From: Syntrophobacteraceae bacterium
GTDB lineage: Bacteria > Desulfobacterota > Syntrophobacteria > Syntrophobacterales > Syntrophobacteraceae
Length of the DNA stretch: 64,000 nt
Direction of reading: 5' to 3'
Assembly: GCA_025453975.1 (NCBI GenBank)
Contig: JALOPI010000007.1
Span: forward strand, 1-64,000
In this document: positions 28,048 through 35,977 of the stretch, one piece after another
How positions within the stretch are numbered: the stretch's first letter is position 1
Layout of the letters: every line of letters begins with the position of its first letter
Program-made: the position numbers and the translations under genes
Notes under the pieces: model-generated
Told to the model about the DNA's origin: nothing
Seen by the model: the letters and a program-made list of their open reading frames with translations, nothing else
The model's database searches: none

Positions 28048-28863
28048 ATGCATTCCATCATCACGCGCCTGCTGGTCGTCGGACTGCTGGCTTCGGCACT
28101 CGCCGGGTGCGGGGATGGGGTCGGCGGCTCGCCCGTGGACTCCATGCGACGCAGCCTGGACCGGTACGCGGAATACAGCGTCATTCTCAATGACATGGAT
28201 TCCAAGGGGCTCTTCTTCCACGACTATTTCCATCGCTATCGGATCGTCTACGCGGAGAACGGTGCCAAGGGCGGGGACGGTTCAAAGCCCAATTTTGCCC
28301 AGAAGATGACCGAATGGGTCAAGGTGGATGAAAGCCTCTACAGGAAGTACCAGGATGCCCTGGGGATGGTGATCCTGGCCAAGAAGCCCGATGGCTCCAT
28401 CGACGCGGTCCCGCAGCCCCCCTTGTTCTCCTACATCGGGGATCCGCGATTTGGAAAGTGGGAGACCGACGGCAGCGGGAATCAGAGCTGGGCATGGCTG
28501 GCCACGGGCATGGTGCTCTCGAGTCTCATCGACGAGGTCGGTGATGCCTTCGAGACCCGTCGCCGCGTGGATTACCGCCGCTGGAATGATTATAAAGGCT
28601 CGCGGAGCAGCGGCACTCCCTACTACGGGAAAGATTCCCAGGGGAGACCCCAGTTCGGGACCCAGGGAACCGTCACGCGGAAGTCCAGCCCCGGCTTTTT
28701 CGAGCGGCAGCAGACCAGGATGTCCGAGCGCAAGGACACTTTCGCCCAGAAAGTCGAGTCCAGGATGGGCCGCTCGCGACCCTCTTCATCGTCGTCGGGC
28801 GGATCGTTCTCGAGCAGCCGGAGCGTATCCTCCTCGCGGGGGGGGAGCAGGGGCAGAAGGTAG
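28048..28863 (+). CDS. putative lipoprotein with Ser-rich C-terminus
   Basis: MHSIITRLLVVGLLASALAGCGDGVGG lipobox; low-complexity Ser/Arg tail. Confidence 0.7.
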   Translation: MHSIITRLLVVGLLASALAGCGDGVGGSPVDSMRRSLDRYAEYSVILNDMDSKGLFFHDYFHRYRIVYAENGAKGGDGSKPNFAQKMTEWVKVDESLYRKYQDALGMVILAKKPDGSIDAVPQPPLFSYIGDPRFGKWETDGSGNQSWAWLATGMVLSSLIDEVGDAFETRRRVDYRRWNDYKGSRSSGTPYYGKDSQGRPQFGTQGTVTRKSSPGFFERQQTRMSERKDTFAQKVESRMGRSRPSSSSSGGSFSSSRSVSSSRGGSRGRR

Positions 28864-28881
28864 GGAGACAGGAGATCAAGC

Positions 28882-29727
28882 ATGTTCATGGGCACAATCG
28901 TTCTTGGCGCCGTATACCTGTTGTCGGCTTTTGTCCTCTTTGCCATCGGCAAGGTGGTCTTCGATCTGACCCACCGGAGCTTCGGCTTCAAGGAGCAGCT
29001 GGTGGAGCGGGACAACCTGGCCTTCGCCCTGACGGTCGGCGGGTACATCCTGGGCTTGACCATCGCCCTGGGCGGGGCCATGTCCGGGCCTTTCATCTCC
29101 CTGGCCGTCAACGCCATCGACATATTCCTTTACGGGGTCATCGCCATCGTGCTGCTGAATGCGTCGGTCTGGATCAACGACTGGCTGATTCTGAACCGGT
29201 TCAGCGGGGAAAAGGAGATCATCCAGGACCAGAACTGCGGGGTGGGAGCCATCGAGGCGGCCAACACCGTGGCCGTGGGGCTCGTCATTCACGGGACCCT
29301 GGCGGCGGGGGGGCATCTCCTCGAAGTCCTGGTCTTCTGGGCCCTCGGGCAGGTGACGCTCGTTGTCTCGGCCAGGATCTACCACTGGATGGCCCCTTTC
29401 GATGTGCACGATGCCCTGGAGAAGGACAACGTCGCGGTGGGGGTGGCCTTCGCCGGGATGCTTCTGGGCATTGGAAACATCGTGCGCTTCGCGGCTCAAG
29501 GTGCTTTCGTCTCCTGGACCCAGAACCTGGGTTTCTTTGCCAGTGTTGCCCTTTTCGGTCTCGTGGCGCTTCCCGCCGCGAGGTTCGCCGCGGACCGGCT
29601 GCTGCTGCCCGGAGGGCGGCTGACCCATGAGCTGGTGCATCAGGAGAGGCCGAATGTCGGGGCGGGAGTCATGGAGGCCGTGGTCTATGTGGCCATGTCC
29701 TTTCTGATCGGCTGGTCCATCAAATGA
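28882..29727 (+). CDS. DUF350 (YjfL-like) membrane protein
   Basis: Two repeated multi-TM units (DNLAFALTVGGYILGLTIALGG...; DNVAVGVAFAGMLLGIGNIVR...) typical of DUF350. Confidence 0.85.
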   Translation: MFMGTIVLGAVYLLSAFVLFAIGKVVFDLTHRSFGFKEQLVERDNLAFALTVGGYILGLTIALGGAMSGPFISLAVNAIDIFLYGVIAIVLLNASVWINDWLILNRFSGEKEIIQDQNCGVGAIEAANTVAVGLVIHGTLAAGGHLLEVLVFWALGQVTLVVSARIYHWMAPFDVHDALEKDNVAVGVAFAGMLLGIGNIVRFAAQGAFVSWTQNLGFFASVALFGLVALPAARFAADRLLLPGGRLTHELVHQERPNVGAGVMEAVVYVAMSFLIGWSIK

Positions 29728-29811
29728 GCGTGAGCTCCCATCGTGGAGAATGGGCCAGGAGCTTGCCGGGAAATGGGAATTCCCAGTGAACGAGAGAAGG
29801 AGGAACGACCA

Positions 29812-30213
29812 ATGTCCGATTGTTTGGAGAAGCTGAAGGGTTATTTGAGCGACCTGGATATCGCCATCGTCGAAGAGGATTCGGAGGAGGATCTGCTCAT
29901 CGTGGACGACCAGGACAGCGGTGTCACCAATCTGATCCTCGACTGCGAGGATCCCATCCTCATCGTCGAGCAGCTCATCATGCCCGTTCCCGAAGGGGCT
30001 GGAGCGCCATTCTTCCGACGACTGCTCCAGATGAACGCCACCCTGGTCCACGGGGCCTTCCTGCTGGACGAGGATGGAAGGCATGTGTTCTATCGTGACA
30101 CGCTTCAGCTGGAGAACATGGACAAGAACGAGCTGGAAGCCTCCATCCGTGCGCTGGCCCTCGCTCTGGCGGAGCACGGCGATGAACTGCTCGAAATGAG
30201 CAAGCAGGCATAA
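29812..30213 (+). CDS. YbjN/Tir-chaperone-like (possibly DUF2170) protein
   Basis: LLQMNATLVHGAFLLDEDGRHVFYRDTLQLENMDKNELEASIRALALALAEHGDELL; located directly before pspA. Confidence 0.6.
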   Translation: MSDCLEKLKGYLSDLDIAIVEEDSEEDLLIVDDQDSGVTNLILDCEDPILIVEQLIMPVPEGAGAPFFRRLLQMNATLVHGAFLLDEDGRHVFYRDTLQLENMDKNELEASIRALALALAEHGDELLEMSKQA

Positions 30214-30223
30214 GGAGAGAAAA

Positions 30224-30937
30224 ATGGCAGGTATTTTCAATCGACTGTTCAAGATCGGCCAGGCGGAGGCCCATTCCATCGTGGACAAGCTCGAGGATCC
30301 CATCAAGCTGACCGAGCAGGGCATCAAGGATCTCAAGCGGGACCTTGGCGAGGCCATGCACAGTCTGGCGGAGATCAAGGGGCTGGCCATCAGGCTGAAG
30401 AAGCAGGCCGACGATGCCGGCAAGCTCGCTCAGGACATGGAGCGAAAAGCCATGCTTCTGCTCCAGAGGGGCCAGTCCGGGGAGATGGACCCGGCCCAGG
30501 CCGAGCAGCTGGCCATGGAGGTCATCAACGAGAAGGAATCCGCGGATCGCCGCGCAGCCCAGTTGTTCCAGGACTACCAGAGCCAGAGCGCCATGTCGCA
30601 GCAGCTGCAGAACAAGGTGGACGAGCTGCGCAAAACCATCTCGACTTACGAGAATGAGCTCATCACCCTGAGGGCCCGGGCCAAGACGGCCAGCTCCATG
30701 CGCAAGGTCAACCAGCAGCTGGCCAAGATCGATTCGTCCAGCACCATCAACATGCTGGAGAAAATGAAGCAGAAGGTCAGCGAGGAGGAATCCCTGGCCA
30801 CGGCCTACGGCGAGGTGGCGGCGGGGACGACGACACTGGAAGCCCGGGTCAACCAGGCGCTTTCGAGTCGTAGCGCCGACAGCCAGCGCTCCCTTGAAGA
30901 TCTGAAGCGCAAGATGGGACTACTGCCTCCGGCCTAG
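30224..30937 (+). CDS. PspA/IM30 family protein
   Basis: MAGIFNRLFKIGQAEAHSIVDKLEDPIKLTEQGIKDLKRDLGEAMHSLAEIKG and extended coiled coil. Confidence 0.92.
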   Translation: MAGIFNRLFKIGQAEAHSIVDKLEDPIKLTEQGIKDLKRDLGEAMHSLAEIKGLAIRLKKQADDAGKLAQDMERKAMLLLQRGQSGEMDPAQAEQLAMEVINEKESADRRAAQLFQDYQSQSAMSQQLQNKVDELRKTISTYENELITLRARAKTASSMRKVNQQLAKIDSSSTINMLEKMKQKVSEEESLATAYGEVAAGTTTLEARVNQALSSRSADSQRSLEDLKRKMGLLPPA

Positions 30938-31147
30938 GAAATTGTGCGAAGCCGTCTTTTCGAGCGATAGCGAAAAAAGTTGAATTGCGTGCGCCGGAAT
31001 TTCCGTAACCGCCCTCGGTGACCATCTCGTCAGCGGGAGCCACCTTTGCCTCGATGCGTGGAAGGGGTGGCTCCCGAGGCGAGCCATCTCCATTCACGGA
31101 TCCTCAACGATTCTTCCCATGGGCGCAATGTAACGAGAGAGGAGATC

Positions 31148-33037
31148 ATGAGTCGATACGGACCTGACTGCTGGGGGAATCTTGTCGGAGCGGTGCTGGT
31201 GGTCGTGGTCCTCCTCGCCAATGGCTGCGCCACCCCGGTGGGTGTGCGCCGCATGGACCCCCAGGAGGTCCAGCAGTCGCTGACGGCCAATGTGCTCTCC
31301 AGCGACACCCTGAGCGCCCCGACCACGCAGATCCTGAACCGTGCCGGCCTGAAAGAGAAGTTCCGAAACGACCCCGAGGAGGTGCTGGCCGCCCTGCACC
31401 GGGGACTCCCCACGGCCGGCGAATCGGACCGGCTCTTTGCGTTGGCCGAGCTGTCCTTCGCCCACGCTTCCCGGAATGATGCGAGACCGTATTTCCTGGC
31501 GTCGGCCCTCTATGCTTATGCGTTCCTGTTCCCCGAGGATCGGGAGGCCCTTCCAGGCAGGACCGACCCGCGCATACGCCTGGCCCTGGATCTTTACAAC
31601 CGGGGGCTGGCCCAGGCTTTCACCAATGAGTCCGACAAGCACGTCAAGGTCCAGGCCGCGACTTATCCCCTGCCCTTCGGCCAGATCGCCGTTGACGTCA
31701 GCCCGGAGGATTTTCGATACGGCGACTATCGGCTGGTGAATTTCGTCCAGGCCGCCGAGCTGGACGTGCGGGGGCTACGCAACCGCTACCGCTGGTCGGG
31801 GATTGGCGCGCCCCTGGCCGCCTCGCTCCAGGAGGCAGATTCCAGCGGCGCTTCGGTGAAGTACAAGATCCCTCCCAATCTCAAGGTCGCGGTGACGGCC
31901 CTCCTGGTCCCGGATAACATTGGGGAAATCCTCAAGAGCGGGCAGCTTCGCGCACGGCTGGACCTCTTCACCACGGGCGAGGCCACCTCGGTTTTCATCG
32001 AGGGACAGGCCGTTCCCCTGGAGTATGAGCTGAGCTCGGCCCTGGCCTACACGGTGGAGGGATCCCAGGCCTACCGGTTCGAGCTCAAGGGGCTCTTTTC
32101 GGGGGACTTCACGATCTTCAAGGACCGGTCGCGCTTCGAGGACGGTCTCTTCTTCATGGAGCCCTACCGGCCCGGCTGCATACCCGTGGTTCTCGTCCAC
32201 GGGACGGCTTCGAGCCCGGTTCGGTGGGCTGAGATGCTGAACGAGCTCCAGAACGATCCGAACCTGTGGGGACGCTACCAGTTCTGGCTGTTCACCTACA
32301 ATACGGGCAACCCCATTCTTTACTCGGCGGGAATCCTGGCCGAAGGGCTCCGGAAGATCGTGGCCGAGCTGGATCCCGAGGGGAAGGACCCCGCCCTGGG
32401 CAAAATGGTGGTCATCGGCCACAGTCAGGGGGGGCTTCTGACCAAGCTCACGGCGGTCAGCTCGGGCATGTGCTTCTGGGACAGGGTTGTCTCCAAGCCC
32501 ATCGATGAGCTGCAGGTTTCTCCCGAGACCAAGCGGATCCTTCTGAGGAGCATGTGCTATGAGCCGGTCCCCTCGGTGAAGCGCGTGGTGTTCATCGCCA
32601 CTCCCCATGGAGGAAGCTTCGTCGCCGGGGGATGGATCGGGAAGCTGGTGGGCAAGTTCATCACCCTGCCGTTTCAGCTCTTGAAGCCGCTTCAGGAGGT
32701 GCTTGCCGTGGTGGGTCAGGGGGTGGCCGGGGTCCAATCCCTCAAGGACATCCCGCGGAGCACGGACAACATGGATCCCAAAAGTCCCTTCATCAAGACC
32801 CTGGCATCGATTTCCATCGCCGAGGGGATCCAGGCCCATTCCATCATCGCCGTCAGGAACCCCGAGGATCCCCGGGAGAAATGGACGGACGGGGTCGTGG
32901 ACTTCAGCAGCGCCCAGATCGACGGCGTGGCGTCGGAGCTGGTGGTCCACTCGAGCCATTCCGCGCAGGACCATCCGGAGACCATCGAGGAGGTGCGGCG
33001 CATTCTCATGGAGCACCTGAAGGAAAGAGGACGCTGA
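31148..33037 (+). CDS. lipoprotein with alpha/beta-hydrolase (lipase-like) domain
   Basis: Lipobox LLANGCAT; IPVVLVHGTASSPVRWAEM; MVVIGHSQGGLLTKL; VVFIATPHGGSFVA. Confidence 0.85.
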   Translation: MSRYGPDCWGNLVGAVLVVVVLLANGCATPVGVRRMDPQEVQQSLTANVLSSDTLSAPTTQILNRAGLKEKFRNDPEEVLAALHRGLPTAGESDRLFALAELSFAHASRNDARPYFLASALYAYAFLFPEDREALPGRTDPRIRLALDLYNRGLAQAFTNESDKHVKVQAATYPLPFGQIAVDVSPEDFRYGDYRLVNFVQAAELDVRGLRNRYRWSGIGAPLAASLQEADSSGASVKYKIPPNLKVAVTALLVPDNIGEILKSGQLRARLDLFTTGEATSVFIEGQAVPLEYELSSALAYTVEGSQAYRFELKGLFSGDFTIFKDRSRFEDGLFFMEPYRPGCIPVVLVHGTASSPVRWAEMLNELQNDPNLWGRYQFWLFTYNTGNPILYSAGILAEGLRKIVAELDPEGKDPALGKMVVIGHSQGGLLTKLTAVSSGMCFWDRVVSKPIDELQVSPETKRILLRSMCYEPVPSVKRVVFIATPHGGSFVAGGWIGKLVGKFITLPFQLLKPLQEVLAVVGQGVAGVQSLKDIPRSTDNMDPKSPFIKTLASISIAEGIQAHSIIAVRNPEDPREKWTDGVVDFSSAQIDGVASELVVHSSHSAQDHPETIEEVRRILMEHLKERGR

Positions 33038-33042
33038 AGACC

Positions 33043-34056
33043 ATGCGCAGGACCGTCCGCATCCTGTTTGGAATTCTGACCGGAGCTGTTGTGTTCTGCA
33101 TGGCGGTCTGGGCATCCCTGGCCGTCTACTATTCCGACCTGCCGGGCGAAGGCCTGAGGATGTCCCTCGCTGTCGGGCTCTCCGTCGCGACGCTCCTGGC
33201 TTTTGTCCTCCTGCCTCGCCGTGGCCGAGCCCTGGTGGGTTTTTTGGTGGCGTGGGGACTGCTGGTGGCCTGGTGGAGCACCATCCAGCCGTCCAACGCC
33301 AGGGACTGGCAGGAGGATGTGGCCGTCCTGCCCTACGCCACCGTCGAGGGGGACCGGGTCACGCTCCACAATATCCGCAACTTCACTTACCGGAGTGAGA
33401 CGGACTTCGATGCCCACTACTACGACAAGACAGTAGACCTGGGGCAGCTCAGCTCCGTCGACCTTGTCACCGTCTACTGGATGGGGGATGCCATCGCCCA
33501 CGTCATGATGAGCTTCGCCTTCGGGGAGGACGATCACGTCATCTTTTCCATCGAGGCCCGGAAGGAGAAGAGCGAGGGCTACTCGTCCGTCAAGGGGTTC
33601 TTCAAGCAATACGAGCTGACCTATGTGGTGGGAGACGAGCGAGACCTGATCCGCCTGCGGACGGACTACCGCAATCCACGGGAGGACGTCTACCTGTATG
33701 TCACCCGCATCCCTCCCGAAAACCGGCGGCGCCTGTTCATGGAATATGTGGCCGCCATCAACGGACTCAAGGATAAGGCGGAATTTTACAACACCCTCAC
33801 GACGAACTGCACCACCAACGTCGTCCGTCACTTCCGGGCTTTCGGAGGGATCGTCCGCTACAACTGGAGAATCCTCCTTTCGGGTTACGCCCCCGAGTAT
33901 GCCTACGAGATCGGCGGGCTCGACACCAGCCTGCCCTTCCAAGAGCTTCGCAAGCGGAGCTACATCAATCCCATCGCCCTTTCCGTGGGCGATGACCCGA
34001 TGTTCTCGCGAAAGATCCGTGAAGGCCTGCCCCGGCCCGCGCCGGCCCGACCCTGA
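33043..34056 (+). CDS. DUF4105 membrane protein
   Basis: TM segments then ARDWQEDVAVLPYATVEGDRVTLHNIRNFTYRSETDFDAHYYDKTVDLGQL..., AHVMMSFAFGEDDHVIFSIEARKEK, YNTLTTNCTTNVVRH. Confidence 0.85.
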   Translation: MRRTVRILFGILTGAVVFCMAVWASLAVYYSDLPGEGLRMSLAVGLSVATLLAFVLLPRRGRALVGFLVAWGLLVAWWSTIQPSNARDWQEDVAVLPYATVEGDRVTLHNIRNFTYRSETDFDAHYYDKTVDLGQLSSVDLVTVYWMGDAIAHVMMSFAFGEDDHVIFSIEARKEKSEGYSSVKGFFKQYELTYVVGDERDLIRLRTDYRNPREDVYLYVTRIPPENRRRLFMEYVAAINGLKDKAEFYNTLTTNCTTNVVRHFRAFGGIVRYNWRILLSGYAPEYAYEIGGLDTSLPFQELRKRSYINPIALSVGDDPMFSRKIREGLPRPAPARP

Positions 34057-34286
34057 ATCCAGCCTGAAAGTCACCCTATCGTCCCCCGTCCGGGAGAGAA
34101 GTCGCGGTCCCGGCCCTCCCCAGCCATGAGAAGCCTCCTGGCGGATCCTCCACCGCCTTGACCCTCCGTCGAGGCCCGTCGGGTCTGTCGAGGGGCTTCA
34201 CCTTCAAAATGTCGTCGAATTGAAACCATCCCGTCACGTTGGGGCTTTATACCGGTGAGCGAGCCATCGGATCGGGAGGGTAGCTC

Positions 34287-34979
34287 ATGCGGAACCTCAG
34301 TCTCACGGCGAGCATCATCGAGGATATTTTCAGGCACGCGCAGCCCTTGGGGCACCACGAAGAGGCCGCCAGCCTCAACCTCGGATTCGGATTTCTCTAC
34401 TACGGGCTTGTGCGGGCTCTGCGCCCCCGCCACGTAGTGGTCATTGGCTCGGGATTCGGGTTCAGCGTGGTCTGCCTGGCCCTCGGGCTCAAGGATAACG
34501 GTCGCGGCGCTCTGAGCTTCGTCGATCCGTCCTATTCCCTGCTGAAAAATGGCCCCCTCAAGACCGTTGGAGGGCACAGCCGCTGGGACGATCCTCAAAA
34601 AGTCCACGAGCATTTCAGCCGGTTCGGTGTATCCGAGATCGTCAACCATCACAGGTGGACCAGCGAGCGGTTTTTTCAGGAGTACTCTCAACTGGGCCTC
34701 CAGGCCATCGACATGGGCTTCATCGACGGCAACCATTCCTTCGGGGACGTCCGGCACGACTTCATGGGGATGCTGAGTCACACCCGTAAAAACTCCTATC
34801 TGCTGCTTCACGATACCCACATCTATATCCGGGAGATTTTGCGGCACGCCGGGGTCAAGCGCTGGCTCAACATCATCAGGAAGCACGAGGAGTTCTTCGA
34901 GGTGGTGAATTTTCCCTTTTCCTCGGGAGTGGCCCTGGTCCGGGTCCTGCGGGATGAGAAATGGCGGTACGTGGAATGA
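34287..34979 (+). CDS. class I SAM-dependent methyltransferase-like protein
   Basis: HVVVIGSGFGFSVVCLALGL, DMGFIDGNHSFGDVRHDFMGML, LLLHDTHIY. Confidence 0.7.
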   Translation: MRNLSLTASIIEDIFRHAQPLGHHEEAASLNLGFGFLYYGLVRALRPRHVVVIGSGFGFSVVCLALGLKDNGRGALSFVDPSYSLLKNGPLKTVGGHSRWDDPQKVHEHFSRFGVSEIVNHHRWTSERFFQEYSQLGLQAIDMGFIDGNHSFGDVRHDFMGMLSHTRKNSYLLLHDTHIYIREILRHAGVKRWLNIIRKHEEFFEVVNFPFSSGVALVRVLRDEKWRYVE

Positions 34980-35662
34980 TCTGGGGGGCCCTCGGCCTTT
35001 TACCGCTGCTGGTCCTCGTCTTTTTATTCTGGCGATATGTCTGGTTTTTCAGGAATCCGGCACGCCATCCTCCGGCTGGAGAGTCCCTCCTGAGCCCCGC
35101 CGACGGAACGGTTGTCTATGTCAAGCGCTTCCAGGCGGGCGAGGAGGTGCTCAGCATCAAGTCAGGGGTGGCGGCCCGGCTCGATGAGATCGCCCCCAGC
35201 GATTTGACGGGAGCCCGGCTCCTCATCGGTGTCTTCATGAGCCCCTTCGACGTTCACTACAACCGTGCTCCCATCGCCGGCAGGGTGGAGTGGGTGCGGC
35301 ATCACCCCGCCCGGGGGCGGAATGCCCACATGACCTCCATGCATTGGAGGACGCTGCTGGGAATCCAGCCCTTCCACCGTGAAAGTCCCCACGTATTTCA
35401 GAACGAGCGGACCGTGACCAAATTCCACGGCCTCTTGGGACATCATCCCATCGACTGCTTCGTGATCCAGATCGCCGGGGGAAGCGTGCGGGGCATCGAC
35501 AGCTATTTTCAGGAAGGGGCGATGGTTTCCCGGGGTGAGATCTTCGGCATCATTCGCGTCGGGTCCCAGGTGGATGTTCTGGTCCCGGCTCTGGGCTCCA
35601 TGCGGGTCCGGGTAAAGGCGGGAGACAGGGTGAGGGCCGGTGAGACCATCCTCATCGATTGA
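34976..35662 (+). CDS. phosphatidylserine decarboxylase-related protein (short type)
   Basis: LLSPADGTVVYV, IGVFMSPFDVHYNRAPIAGRVE, NERTVTKFHG, IIRVGSQVDVLVP; ATGA overlap with the methyltransferase stop. Confidence 0.8.
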   Translation: MIWGALGLLPLLVLVFLFWRYVWFFRNPARHPPAGESLLSPADGTVVYVKRFQAGEEVLSIKSGVAARLDEIAPSDLTGARLLIGVFMSPFDVHYNRAPIAGRVEWVRHHPARGRNAHMTSMHWRTLLGIQPFHRESPHVFQNERTVTKFHGLLGHHPIDCFVIQIAGGSVRGIDSYFQEGAMVSRGEIFGIIRVGSQVDVLVPALGSMRVRVKAGDRVRAGETILID

Positions 35663-35977
35663 TGTGAATTTCGGAAAAGGTCGGGCTTGGGAGGCAGGAA
35701 TGTGGAGAACCGCCGAGGTGTGCCGTCGGGGTCATCGTCGCGCCGACATCGTCGTGGAGCCCGAGGAGCGGGGTCAGTGGCGAGCCGTTCTCCTCGCTGG
35801 ATTTGAAGGAGTTCGCGCGGGCGATGGATCCGCGCCGTCCGGTACGGGCCAGGACCGATCCAGGAAACATGGCGGGGCCGGGCTCCGTCCACCGGCCTGA
35901 CCCTCCGCGGCGACCCGAGGGGCTCATTCTTCCATGGGGTGGCGATCATTCAGGAGCAGTACCCAGAAGGAGACATC

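Noticed and set aside
28785-28863. Ser-codon-rich repeat-like sequence
   Set aside because: Low-complexity Ser/Arg/Gly tail of the lipoprotein, explained by coding.
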